Shown: positions 22,961 to 35,347 of the stretch, piece after piece
Layout: each line of letters starts with the position of its first letter
Position numbering within the stretch: position 1 is the first letter of the stretch
NCBI RefSeq assembly: GCF_902167145.1
Contig: NC_050105.1
Span: forward strand, 138,183,988-138,247,987
Direction of reading: 5' to 3'
DNA: 64,000 nt
Source: Zea mays
Lineage: Eukaryota > Streptophyta > Magnoliopsida > Poales > Poaceae
Made by a program: the position numbers and the translations under genes
Notes under the pieces: generated by a model
The model's input: only the letters and a program-made list of their open reading frames with translations
Told to the model about the DNA's origin: nothing
Databases searched by the model: none

Positions 22961-23264
22961 AGGACAATAGGCCCAGCACCCGATCCAGCCCGCGCAGCTA
23001 CCACACCGTGCAAAAAATAGTGTGCTCCAAAAATATGGTGCTAACCACCAGACCACATGCACATTAGTGCTTAGAAAAAAAATTATATTTGAACAAATAT
23101 CTCAATATCTATTTATATGATATATAACAACCGTAACAAAGCACGAGCAACTAGCTATCATTCTATAAGATGGTACACCCTCCATATGTTTGCTCTAGCT
23201 TCATCGATGCGCGTACCTGGCCACCTCCAATTTGCATACTAATTTAAAATATGTTATTTAAAAT
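22961..23264. other. Intergenic DNA beside the Huck-like insertion
   Basis: No gene was recognised. The last five bases (aaaat, 23260-23264) are the left target duplication of the next element. Confidence 0.6.
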
Positions 23265-23767
23265 TGTCGGGGACCATAATTAGGGGTACCCTCAAGGCTC
23301 CTAATCTCAGCTGGTAACCCCCATCAGCACAAAGCTGCAAAGGCCTGATGGGTACAATTAAGTCAGGGCGCGGTCCACTCAAGGGACACGATCTCGCCTC
23401 GCCCGAGCCCAGCCTCGGGCAAGGGCAGCCGACCCCGGAGGATTCACGTCTCGCCCGAGGGCCCCCTCAGGCAACGGACACACCTTCGGCTCGCCCGAGG
23501 CCCAGTCTTCGCCAATAAGCAACCTTGGCCCGATCGCCACGCCGACCGACCGTATCGCAGGAGCATTTAATGCAAATGTGGTCTGACACCTTTATCCTGG
23601 CGCGCGCCCTTCAGTCAACAGAGCCGAAGTGACCGCAGTCACTTCGCCGCTCCACTGGCCCGTCTGACAAAAGGACAGCGCCGCCTGCGCCGCTCTGACT
23701 GCTGCGCCACTCGGCAGAGTGAGGCTGACAGCAGCCAAGTCTGGCCTCGAGTGCCATAGGAAGCACC

Positions 23768-24110
23768 GCCTCGCCCGACCCAGGGCTCGGACTCGGGCTC
23801 AGCCCCGGAAGACGACGAACTCCGCTTCGCCCGACCCCAGGGCTCGGACTCGGGCTCAGCCCCGGAAGACGACGAACTCCGCCTCACCCGACCCAGGGCT
23901 CGGACTCGGGCTCAGCCCCGGAAGACGACGAACTCCGCCTCGCCCGACCCCAGGGCTCGGACTCGGGCTCAGCCCCGGAAGACGACGAACTCCGCCTCGC
24001 CCGACCCAGGGCTCGGACTCGGGCTCAGCCCCGGAAGACGACGAACTCCGCCTCGCCCGACCCAGGGCTCGGACTCGGGCTCAGCCCTGGCTTCAGCCGA
24101 CGGTCTCCGC
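23768..24110. repeat. LTR minisatellite, 56-57 bp unit, six copies
   Basis: Each unit carries agggctcggactcgggctca and then cccggaagacgacgaact. There are six copies of the first block and five of the second. The matching array in the 3' LTR (about 35850-36245) has one more of each. Confidence 0.85.
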
Positions 24111-24580
24111 CTCGCCCGACCCAGGGGCTCGGACTCGACCTCGGCCTCGGAAGACAGACTCGACCTCGACCTCGGAGGAGCCTCCGCCTCGCCCAACCCA
24201 GGGCTCGGACCGACCACGTCACAGGAGGGGCCATCATTACCCTACCCCTAGCTGGCTCTGGCTACGGGGAATAAGACCGGCGTCCCATCTGGCTCGCCCC
24301 GGTAAACAAGTAATTATGGCGCCCCGCATGCTCATGACAACGGCGGCTCTCAGCCCCCTTACGGAAGCAAGAAGACGTCAGCAAGGACTCGACAGCCCCG
24401 ACAGCTGTCCTTCCGCCAGGCTCCAGCGCTCCTCCGACGGCCACGACACCACACGAACCGGGTGCCAAAACCTCTCCGGCTGCCACGATGGCATGTACTT
24501 AGGGCACTAGCTCTCCTCCGCAGACACGTTAGCACACTGCTACACCCCCCCATTGTACACCTGGATCCTTTCCTTACGCC

Positions 24581-24587
24581 TATAAAA
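24581..24587 (+). promoter_or_regulatory. TATA box of the Huck-like LTR
   Basis: TATAAAA follows ccttacgcc, and the 3' LTR has the same at 36714-36720. Location about 300 bp before the LTR end fits a U3/R boundary. Confidence 0.6.
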
Positions 24588-24879
24588 GGAAGGTCCGGGG
24601 CCCTCTTACAGAAGGTGGGCCGCACGGGGGAAGGACGGGACGGTGCGCATAAGCCTCTCGCTCTCTCCCACGCGGACGCTTGTAACCCCCTACTGCAAGC
24701 GCACCCGACCTGGGCGCGGGACAAACACGAAGGCCGCGGGTTTCCCCTTTTACGCCTGTCTCCCTCCGGCTTCTCTTCCCCCCTTCGTGCTCCGTCTCGC
24801 GCCGACCCATCTGGGCTGGGGCACGCGGCGAAAATTTACTCGTCGGTCCAGGGACCCCCCGGGTTCGAAACGCCGACAG

Positions 24880-24897
24880 TTGGCGCGCCAGGTAGGG
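24880..24897 (+). other. Primer-binding site of the Huck-like element
   Basis: TGGCGCGCCAGGTAGGGG begins one base after the 5' LTR. The tRNA that primes it is not assigned here. Confidence 0.7.
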
Positions 24898-24938
24898 GCC
24901 TGCTGCGTGTTGACGAACAGCTTCCCGTCAAGCTCCAG

Positions 24939-27221
24939 ATGGGCAGTCTCCAGCAACCTTTCCAGCCCGGGACGGTGCTCCGTCTCGGGAGTCTTGAGTT
25001 CATGTCCCTCGACGACAGCTACGACATGATACTCCTTCCTTCGCCGCGCGACGGCGACAATGGCGGCCGACAACCCGCCCGCCGGTGGCGGAATCGACGA
25101 CGCCTTCCCCATGTGGCGGAAAAACAACATTCGGGTTTATCCCGTCGCCTCCCCCGCCGACGGAGGAGGAGGCGGGGCAACCAAGGCCAAGCAGGAGGCG
25201 GCACCTCGTCGGCTGTCGAGCGAGTCGACGACGCTGGCGCCCCGACGGGGGACACGTCGGGCATCGACCTCGCGTCTGAGACGAAGACGAGCGTCGTTTC
25301 CCCGCAACATGCCAACTCCAAGCGGACGTACGACGCCAGCACGATCGCGAAAGACTTGCTGGGCGTCACCCTCGTACTTGAGACGACGGTGCAGTCTACC
25401 CCTGATGTGACTTCGTCACCGCCCGTCGACCAAGAGGTACCGACCGACTCCCATCTCGTGCCTTTCGGATTCAGCCTCGACCCACCAAGCGACTTCGCTT
25501 CGGTGGACGCTCTCGTAGAGGCGAGTCCAAACCCTCTGGAGTATCGTATGCGGTCACCCTGGGACCGGCTGACAGCCGTCTCGACCTACGGGCCCTCGGG
25601 TTCCGGGGAAGATGACGAGCCCGACTTTAGTTGGGATTTCTCCGGACTTGGCAACCCCAGTGCCATGCGGGACTTCATGACCGCATGAGACTACTGCCTT
25701 TCCGACTGTTCCGACGGTAGCCGCAGCCTCGGCGACGAGGACTGCGGCCCAAGTCGTGAATGTTTCCACGTCGATCTAGGGGGTCCCGGCGAAGGCAACC
25801 ATCTTGGTATACCAGAGAACGGTGATCCCCCTAGGCCTGCGCCTCGCGTTGACATCCTTCGGGAGCTAGCTGTGGTCCCCGTCCCGGTGGGGGGGTCACG
25901 ACCCACAGCTCGAGCAAATCCGCGAGATGCAGGCCAGGCTCGACGAGGGAGCAGGAACGCTTGAGCCGTTCCGCCGGGACATCGGGCAGGAATGGGCGGG
26001 CCAACCTCCGACCGGAGAAGCGCGTCATCTACCCCAGGCGTCCAGCACCGCATCGCCGATGACGTCAGGGCAAGGCCGCCACCGACTTCCAGTGGGGTCG
26101 GCCAGAACCTAGCTGCTGCGGCAATACTTCTCCTCACGATGTCGGAGCCATCAACCACCGAAGTACGGCGTATCCAGGGAGAGCTCAAGAATCTCCTGGA
26201 GGATGCCGCGGTCCGACGGGCCGAAAGCTCTTCCTCCCAAAGGCAGGGCTACCCCTTGGAGCATCGCGTCGTGACTTCCCGATTCATGCGGGAAGCCTCG
26301 GTCCACACCGGGCGCACGCGCAACACAGCGCCTACGGCCTCGGGTCGCCTCGGCAACGAGCACCATCACCGCAACCGTCGAACCCACCTCGACGAGAGGG
26401 TGCACCGAGGCTACCACCCCAGGCGTGGGGGACGCTACGACAGCGGAGAGGATCGGAGTCCCTCGCCCGAACCACCCGGTCCGCAGGCTTTCAGCCGGGC
26501 CATACGACGGGCACCGTTCCCGACCCGGTTCCGAACCCCGACTACTATCACAAAGTACTCGGGGGAGACGAGGCCGGAACTGTGGCTCGCGGACTACCGG
26601 CTGGCCTATCACCTGGGTGGAACGGACGATCACAACCTCATCATCCGCAACCTCCCCCTGTTCCTCTCCAATACCGCTCGAGCCTGGCTGGAGCACCTGC
26701 CTCCGGGGCAGATCTCCAACTGGGACGACCTGGTCCAAGCCTTCGCCGACAACTTCCAGGGCACATACGTGCGCCCTGGGAACTTATGGGATCTCCGAAG
26801 CTGCCGCCAGCAGCCGGGAGAGTCTCTCCGGGACTACATCCGGTGATTCTCGAAGCAGCGCACCGAGCTGCCCAATGTCACCGACTCGGATGTCATCGGC
26901 GCTTTCCTCGCCGACACCACCTGCCGCGACCTGGTGAGCAAGATGGGTCGCAAGACCCCCACCAGGGCGAGCAAGCTGATGGACATCGCCACCAAGTTCG
27001 CCTCTGGCCAGGGGGCGGTTGAGGCCATCTTTCGGAAGGATAAGCAGCTCTAGGGCCGCCAGCCGGAAGATGTCCCCGAGGCGTCCACTCAGCGCGGCAC
27101 CAAGAAGAAGGGCAAGAAGAAGTCGCAAGCGAAACGCGACGCCGCCGACGCGGACCTTGTCGCCGCCGCCGAGTACAAGAACCCTCGGAAACCTCCCGGA
27201 GGCGCCAACCTCTTTGACAAG
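24939..27221 (+). pseudogene. Huck-like gag, interrupted
   Basis: The ATG at 24939 (MGSLQQPF) is the first after the primer site. The N-terminal half is low-complexity and acidic. The conserved retrotransposon gag core (WLEHLPPGQISNWDDL) is at about 26685-26960. A KKGKKK basic stretch sits near 27105. TGA at 25686-25688, TGA at 26844-26846 (Arg position) and TAG at 27051-27053 (Gln position) interrupt the frame. A G-run near 25888-25896 shifts it, and a second shift restores it near 26035. Gag would form the particle. This copy is dead. Confidence 0.8.
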
Positions 27222-30200
27222 ATGCTCAAGGAGCCATGCCCCTATCATCAGGGGCCCGTCAAGCACACCCTTGAGGAGTGCGCCATGCCTCAGCGCCACT
27301 TTCACAAGGCCGGGTCACCTGCGGAGGGTGGCAGGACCTGCGACGACGATAAGAAGGAGGATCCCAAGGCAGGAGAGTTCCCCGAAGTCCACGACTGCTT
27401 CATGATCTACGGTGGGCAAGTGGCGAATTCCTCGGCTCGGCACCGCAAGCAAGAGCGGAGGGAGGTCTGCTCGGTAAAGGTGGCGACGCCAGTCTACCTA
27501 GACTGGTCCGACAAGCCCATCACCTTTGACCAAGGCGACCATCCCGACCGCGTGCCGAGCCTGGGGAAATACCCGCTCGTTGTCGACCCTGTCACCGGCA
27601 ACGTCAGGCTCACCAAGGTCCTCATGGACGGAGGCAGCAGCCTCAACATCATCTACGCCGAGACCCTCGGGCTCCTGCGGATCGATCTGTCCTCGGTCCG
27701 GGCAGGCGCTGCGCCTTTTCACGGGATCATCCCCGGGAAATGCGTCCAGCCCCTCGGACAACTCGATCTACCCGTCTGCTTTGGGACACCCTCCAACTTC
27801 CGAAGGGAGACCCTCACATTCGAGGTGGTCGGGTTTCGAGGAACCTACCACACAGTACTGGGGAGGCCATGCTATGCCAAGTTCATGGCCGTCCCCAACT
27901 ACACCTACCTCAAGCTCAAGATGCTGGGCCCCAACGGGGTCATCACCGTCGGCCCCACGTACCGACACGCGTACGAATGCGACGTGGAGTGCGTGGAGTA
28001 CGCCGAGGCCCTCACCGAATCTGAGGCCCTCATCGCCGACCTGGAGAGCCTCTCCAAGGAGGCGCTAGACGTGAAGCGCCACGCCGACAACTTCGAGCCA
28101 GCGGAGACGGTTAAATCCGTCCCTCTCGACCCCAGCAACGACGCCTCCAAGCAGATTCGGATCGGCTCCGAGCTCGATCCCAAATAGGAAGCAGTGCTCG
28201 TCGACTTTCTCCGCGCAAACGCCGACGTCTTCGCGTGGAGTCCCTCGGACATGCCCAGTATACCAAGGGATGTCGCCGAGCACTCGCTGGATATCCGAGC
28301 TGGAGCCCGACCCGTGAAGCAGCCTCTGCGCCGATTCGACGAGGAAAAGCGCAGAGCCATAGGCGAGGAGGTCCACAAGCTAATGGCGGCAGGGTTCATC
28401 AAAGAGGTATTCCATCCCGAATGGCTTGCCAACCCTGTGCTTGTGAGAAAGAAAGGAGGGAAATGGCGGATGTGTGTAGACTACACTGGTCTAAACAAAG
28501 CATGTCCGAAGGTTCCCTACCCTCTGCCTCGCATCGATCAAATCGTGGATTCCACTGCTGGGTGTGAAACCCTGTCTTTCCTCGATGCCTACTCAGGGTA
28601 TCACCAAATCAGGATGAAGGAGTCCGACCAGCTCGCGACTTCTTTCATCACACCCTTCGGCATGTACTGCTATGTTACCATGCCGTTCGGTTTGAGAAAT
28701 GCGGGTGCGACCTACCAAAGGTGCATGAACCACGTGTTCGGCGAACACATTGGTCGAACGATCGAGGCCTACGTCGATGACATCGTAGTCAAGACGAGGA
28801 AAGCCTCCGACCTCCTTTCCGACCTTGGAGCGACATTCCGATGTCTCAAGGCGAAAGGCGTAAAACTCAATCCCGAGAAGTGTGTCTTCGGGGTCCCCCG
28901 AGGCATGCTCTTGGGGTTCATCGTCTCCGAGCGGGGCATCGAGGCCAACCCGGAGAAGATCGCGGCCATCACCAGCATGGGGCCCATCAAGGACTTGAAA
29001 GGCGTACAGAGGGTCACGGGATGCCTTGCGGCTCTGAGCTGTTTCATCTCGCGCCTCGGCGAAAGAGGCCTGCCTCTGTACCGCCTCTTAAGGAAGGTCG
29101 AGTGCTTCACTTGGACCCCTGAGGCCGAGGAAGCCCTTGGGAACCTGAAGGCGCTCCTCATGAACGTGCCCATCTTGGTGCCCCCCGCTGCCGGAGAAGC
29201 CCTCTTGATCTACGTCGCCGCTACCACTCAGGTGGTTAGCGCCGCGATTGTGGTTGACAGACGAGAAGAGGGGCATGCATTGCCCGTCCAGAGGCCAGTC
29301 TAATTCATCAGTGTGGTACTGTTCGAGACCAAGATCCGCTACCCACAAATTTAGAAGCTATTGTACGCGGTGATCCTAACGCGGCAGAAGTTGCGACACT
29401 ACTTCGAGTCTCATCCGGTAACTGTGGTGTCATCCTTCCCCCTGGGGGAGATCATCCAGTGCCGAGAGGCCTCGGGTAGAATTGCAAAGTGGGCGGTGGA
29501 AATCATGGGCGAAACGATCTCGTTCGCCCCTCGGAAGGCCATCAAGTCCCAAGTCTTGGCGGATTTTGTGGCTGAATGGGTCGACACCCAGCTCCCAACA
29601 GCTCCGATCCAACCGGAACTCTGGACCATGTTTTTCGACGGGTCGCTGATGAAGACAGGGGCAGGCGCGGGCCTGCTCTTCATCTCGCCCCTCGGGAAGC
29701 ACCTACGCTACGTGCTACGCCTCCACTTCCCGGCGTCCAACAATGTGGCTGAGTACGAGGCTCTGGTCAACGGGTTGCGCATCGCCATCGAGCTAGGGGT
29801 CTGATGCCTCGACGCTCGTGGTGACTCACAGCTCGTCATCGACCAAGTCATGAAGAACTCCCACTGCCGCGACCCGAAGATGGAAGCCTACTGCGATGAG
29901 GTTCGACGCCTAGAAGACAAGTTCTATGGGCTCGAGCTCAACCACATCGCCCGACGCTACAACGAGACTGCGGACGAGCTGGCTAAGATAGCTTCGGGGC
30001 GAACAACGGTTCCCCCAGATGTCTTCTCCTGAGACCTACATCAACCCTCTGTCAAGATCGACGACGAGCCCGGGGCACCCTCGGCTCGGCCCGAGGCACC
30101 CTCGGCCCCCGAGGGTGAGGCACTGCGCGTTGAGGAGGAGCGGAGCGGGGTCACGCCTAATCGAAACTGGCAGACCCCGTACCTGCAATATCTCCACCGA

Positions 30201-31408
30201 GGAGAGCTACCCCTAGACCGAGCCGAAGCTCGGCGGTTGGCGCGGCGCGCCAAGTCGTTTGTCTTGCTGGGGACGGGAAGGAGCTCTACCACCGCAGCCC
30301 CTCAGGCATCCTCCAGCGATGCATTTCCATCGCCGAAGGCCAGGAGCTCTTACAAGAGATACACTCGGGGGCTTGCGGCCATCACGCAGCGCCTCGAGCC
30401 CTTGTTGGAAACGCTTTCCGACAAGGTTTCTACTGGCCGACGGTGGTGGCCGACGCCACTAGAATTGTCCGCACCTGCGAAGGGTGTCCGTTCTATGCGA
30501 AGCAGACACACCTGCCCGCTCAGGCTCTGCAGACGATACCCATCACCTGGTCGTTTGCTGTGTGGGGTCTGGACCTCGTCGGTCCCTTGCAGAAGGCACC
30601 CGGGGGCTACACGCACCTGCTGGTCGCCATCGACAAATTCTCCAAGTGGATCGAGGTCAGACCCCTAAACAGCATCAGGTCCGAACAGGCGGTGGCGTTC
30701 TTCACCAACATCATCCATCGCTTTGGGGTCCCGAACTCCATCATCACCGACAACGGCACCCAGTTCACCGGCAGAAAGTTCCTGGACTTCTACGAGGATC
30801 ACCACATCCGGGTGGACTGGGCCGCCGTAGCTCACCCCATGACGAATGGGCAAGTAGAGCGTGCCAACGACATGATTCTGCAAGGACTGAAGCCTCGGAT
30901 CTACAACGACCTCAACAAGTTCGGCGAGCGATGGATGAAGGAGCTCCCCTCGGTGGTCTGGAGTCTGAGGACAACGCCGAGCCGAGCCACGGGCTTCACA
31001 TCGTTCTTTCTAGTTTATGGGGTCGATGCCATCTTGCCCACAGACTTAGAATACGGTTCCTCGAGGACGAGGGCCTACGACAACCAAAGCAATCGAGCTA
31101 ACCGAGAAGGCTCACTGGACCAGCTGGAAGAGGCTCGGGACATGGCCTTACTACACTCGGCGCGGTACCAGCAGTCCCTGTGACGCTACCACGCCCGAGG
31201 GGTTCGGTCCCGAGACCTCCAGGTGGGCGACCTGGTGCTTCGGCTGCGACAAGATGCCCGAGGGCAGCACAAGCTCACGTCTCCCTGGGAAGGGCCATTC
31301 GTCATCGCCAAGGTTCTGAAGCCCGGGACGTACAAGCTGGCCAACAGTCAAGGCGAGGTCTACAGCAACGTTTGGAACATCCGACAGCTACGTCGCTTCT
31401 ACCCTTAA
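27222..31408 (+). pseudogene. Huck-like pol (protease, RT, RNase H, integrase), interrupted
   Basis: A CPYHQG...HTLEEC metal motif begins at about 27234. The protease carries MDGGSSLNIIY (about 27624-27656), with DGG where most retropepsins have DTG or DSG. RT has FLDAYSGYHQI and YVDD (28770-28781). RNase H has FFDGS near 29632. Integrase has GLDLVGPL (about 30566), TDNGTQF (about 30747) and GQVERAND (about 30849), and the C-terminal region ends at 31408. Stops are TAG 28185-28187, TAA 29301-29303, TAG 29352-29354, TGA 29802-29804, TGA 30030-30032 and TGA 31181-31183. A lost G near 30275 shifts the frame. Most stops are C-to-T type changes. Confidence 0.88.
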
Positions 31409-34400
31409 GATGCTTTCAAGTCGTTCATACACCTCACTCATGCACAAAGTTTAGTCATCAAGGAAGGGTCAGCCTTGCCTCGGCAAAGCCCGACCCTCCC
31501 TCGGGGGCTAAAAGGGGGGAACCCCCTCTGCGTCAAAATTTTCCTCGGAAAAAGATCTTTTCTGCCAGAATGTCTTTCGTGCTTTTCGACTACTTCGAAA
31601 GTGGATCCTGAAAACGACGGAGTACACGTAAGCAGCCAAGGCTGACCGAGCCGAGGGACTCCTACGCTTCCGGGATATGGATACCTCACTCATCACCTCC
31701 TGCGATAAGTAACTCGCGCTCGGATAAGTGATTCCGCGGACCGAACAAGTCTTCACGCTCGAAAATTCTTCTGCTGAAACGATTTTTCGGGCCCTCTCGG
31801 CTACATCGATAGCAGAATCCTACGGACGAGTAAGAGTACACGTACGCGGCAAGGTCGACCGAGCCGAGGGATTCCTACGCCTCCGGGATACGGATACCTC
31901 ACTCATCACCTTCCGTGAAAAGTAACTCTCGCTCGGACAAACAATTCTGTTACCGACAAATAAGTTCAGATACTCGAAACAAGAGGAAAAGAAACACATC
32001 TTTACAACACGATGACAGTATGTTTGGGCCTCGGCGGCCCCAGAAAACATACGCACACTACAAGATAACCTGATCCTGCAGGCTCGGACCTTGACAGTTG
32101 AAGGGAGCAGCAGCACCCTCGGCGTCATTTACACCTTCGGCGAAGTCCGACCTAGCCTCGGACGGCGACGCGGTTGGAGGATCCCCACTCCAAAGGACGA
32201 CATCAGCACCACACCCGGGCCATCGCTGCCAGGGTCTTCTCCAGGAATCCGGCTCGAGCAGACGGCTCGGCCGGCCACCCCGAAGCCTCAGCCAGCTGTC
32301 CCCCGAGGACATCAGCCCGGTTTGTGGCCTCGGCAACTCAACTCCGGCGTCGGTCCCGCCAGCGGACGACCCGGCCAGGCTCCGGCTGACCAAATCTTCT
32401 TTTCGAGCCAACTCTGCCCCTGTCCATGCTGACACCGCTACCTCCGGCTTCGGCTCATCGAAGGGCGGCCGAGGGGTTCCTTTAACTAAGCAAGAGAAGC
32501 CTCGGACGGCAAAGCTGACCGAGCCGAGGGACTCCTACGCCTCCGGGATACGGATACCTCACTCGTCACCTTCGCACGAGGCAACTCACACTTGGTGAAG
32601 CGGTTCAGATAGCCGACAGGCGAGTCTTAGTGCTCAAAATGAGGAAAAAACACGGCTCCGTGCCGAAAATACATACACGTTCAGGCCCCGACAACCACAA
32701 TGAACAAGACACCGGCACTCAAGGTGCCATTACAAATGGAACTCCGGTTCCACCTCTGCAGGTACGAACAACCCCACACGATTGGGGGGCCTGTGGAGCA
32801 ACAAAAGGCCGACGGGTGGCTCATCGCCGCCCGCTCCAACAACGACGACTTCTGCTCTGAGGGGCCGAACAGCAGCAGCGATGACCTCAGGGCGGATGCT
32901 GCTGCCATAGGGCCCTCGCCCACTTCCTCACTCGAGAGGCAAGGACGAGCAGAAGGCCGTAGAGTTGGAGGTCAGTCCGTGGGCGGCACCGGCTATCTCG
33001 TCGACGGAGAAACCTCTTCCGGCTGCCGTGGCGGAAGGCGGCGCCGGAAGCGGCTCCAAAGCCGCTCGGGCCAGAGAGCCGGGCACGCGGCAGCTGCCAG
33101 CGCCACGAACGGCGAACACCCTTCCCCCCGATCACTGAGGGAAGGAGCGGGCCGCTGCCCGCGCAGAGACCGACCCCAACTCGGCGCACTCCCCTCCCCA
33201 GCTCTGATGATGAACATCCTTGAAGCTGAGGGAGGGGCAGAGGCCGCAGCCCGGCTTGCTTCTCCCCACCCAGGGGCTGGTGGTCACCGTCTTGGGTGAC
33301 CACCGGCGAGGAGATGCGACCGGGCTGCCTGATGAAAATCCTTGAAGCCGAACGATAGCTGAAAGGTACCAACTTCCGCGAAGTTGCGTTCCTCCAATGA
33401 CAAAGCGGAAGGATCACGGGTGTTCCCCATCCGGGGGCTCGGAAGGTGGAAAGACGCGATGCATAAGGGAGCGCGAAGACATGGTTGCCTTTCAAGGGGG
33501 TCACCCTCCTTTTAAAGGCAACTCTCCCCACTTGCGTCTTCAGCCATCGCGGGCTGAGTCTTCTCCAACACGCTCCAAGATCCTCCCCCTACGACCCGAG
33601 GGCTGGGTCCCACGCGTCATGCAAGCTGGCCCAGGGCAAAAGAAGCCAAACCGCCGCGCGCGGTGCGCGCAACTGCCCAGCGGTTACAAGCATTCCTCCA
33701 CTTTCGCCCAGACCAGTGGGTGAAAGGGCGGACAGCCATGCAGGCAGCATGCGACCGCGCCAAGTGGGCGCACCCCTTCGACTCCAACACGCCCAGCACG
33801 GGGGCCCAGGCCCACACGTCATGCAACCGGCGCGCCGGTTGCTACATGCGAGCAACTGCACCGCCACTCACGCCGCTACCGCGCCTCCTCGACTGCGGAA
33901 CCAGTACCGCGACTCGAGGCAACCCTGTGTATGACCCAACAGTGCCAGCCAGGCGCATCGGTCACGGGTCAGTCAGATGCAGGAGAAGGAGCGACGGTCA
34001 ATACGGCCAAAAATGGGTCGATAATAATGGCGGTGGCAGGCGGGCAGAAGCAGCGGTCACATCGTCAGCCAAGCTCACGTCCCATCCAGGGACACAAGGG
34101 AACCCTCTCAAGTGGTGTGAAGACGGCGCGCCCGTGTTCCGTTCCTCGAACGGCTCGCACGCGCGCAACGGCTGCCCCGTGAACCACTCGTCCCGTCGCA
34201 TTAACTCTGCGGCAGGACAGGCGGCACCTTTGGCAGGAGAAGCGGACGACGCTTCGCCTTCGCCATAATGACCGCGTCAAAAAAGGTGCGCCACGTCATT
34301 CGATTTCGTATCCTTTTCCTCTTTCTCTCTCTTGCAACAGGGACCGGGAAAGGGGGATACCCCGAAAAGGATCCTTCTCCGTGAAGGAAACGGGCCCCGA

Positions 34401-35347
34401 GCCCCCTACTGATCAGAGGTTCGAAGGCTGGCCCCTCGGAGGGGTTCAACAGCCGCCTCAGAGCGCTCGGGCTCCGCGCCCACTACTGGTCAGAGGTTCG
34501 AAGGCCGGCCCCTCGGAAGGGTTCAACGGCCGCCTCAGGCCACACGGGCTCCGCGCCCACTACTGATCAGGGGTTCGTAGGCTGGCCCTCGAAGGGTTCA
34601 CAGCCGCCTCAGACGCAGAGCGAGGGATGACCCTGGGTACGTTCGATACATAACCAAGGCTCGGGCTACGCTCCCGAGGTACCCTAGGACATTTCCAAGA
34701 CCAGCGGGAACGATCTTGTAACGGAATCCCATCAGAGGGAGGCATCGAGCCCTCGGACCCCGTCAAAAGGGGACCGGGTCCGACAGATCACCCGCAGGTA
34801 CTTTTGGAGCACGCCTCTGGGCCTCTAGCCGACCCCTAACAAATGGGGCACGAGCGTCCACTCGGATTACCCGTCAGCAGCTCACTGGAGACACCATGTT
34901 CGGCGCCCTCCAAGGGCAACATGGCGCTTCTCCCCCCTCCTCCTTGCGGAAAGGCGACGCAGGGGCGTATGTAAAAAAGTCGAGTCTGTCCTTGACCGTC
35001 CTCTCGCTCTGTGCAGGGGCTCGGGGGCTGCTCTCGCAAACCCGGCTCCGGCCAAACCGTTGATAGCGTCAACATACCAGCCCGAGAACTTGGGACCCGA
35101 TCGTGCACCCGGGCTACGGCCAGCTCGCATGAGGGAACAACCAGACCGGCCGAAGCATCACAAAACGCATTAAGACCTCGAAGGAGTCAAACCACTCCTC
35201 CGAGGCCTCGGGGGCTACACCCGACGGGTGCGCTCACGCGCACCCACCGGAACAAAACGCAACCGAGAAAGGCCGGTCCCCTTGCAAAAAAGTGCGACAA
35301 AAGCCTCTAAGCGAGTATTAACACTCCCTTCGAGGCTCGGGGGCTAC
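31409..35347 (+). other. Long non-coding tail of the Huck-like element with repeated modules
   Basis: No intact gene is seen between integrase and the 3' LTR. A module beginning gaccgagccgaggga and running through ccgggata-ggatacctcactc recurs at about 31644, 31857 and 32517. Three tandem copies of a 77-bp unit lie at 34404-34618. The LTR-proximal polypurine stretch cgaggctcgggggctac ends at 35347. Tat-clade elements often carry extra or antisense ORFs here; none is intact in this copy. Confidence 0.7.
34404..34618. repeat. Three tandem copies of a 77-bp unit
   Basis: The copies start at 34404, 34481 and 34558 with actact-ggtcag or ctactgatcag and share gaggttcgaagg, ggcccctcgga and gttcaac-gccgcctcag. 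The third is shorter, with small deletions. Confidence 0.85.

Larger units (their letters stand above)
23265..24878 (+). repeat. 5' LTR of the Huck-like element
   Basis: It spans from TGTCGGGGACC to CGCCGACA, 1614 bp. A GC-rich minisatellite lies at about 23768-24110. TATAAAA is at 24581-24587. Open frames inside are products of GC-rich repeat DNA and are not called. Confidence 0.95.

Noticed and set aside
23030..23060. Box-A-like word on the minus strand (tggttagcacc)
   Set aside because: Too short to support a SINE or tRNA; no box B at the right distance and no poly(A) tail.
23719..24510. Long frame through the Huck-like LTR minisatellite
   Set aside because: Made by the 56-57 bp repeat being open in several frames; it is LTR DNA, not a gene.
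26151..27305. Minus-strand frames opposite Huck-like gag and pol
   Set aside because: Shadow frames of GC-rich coding DNA; the plus strand shows the real gag and pol motifs.
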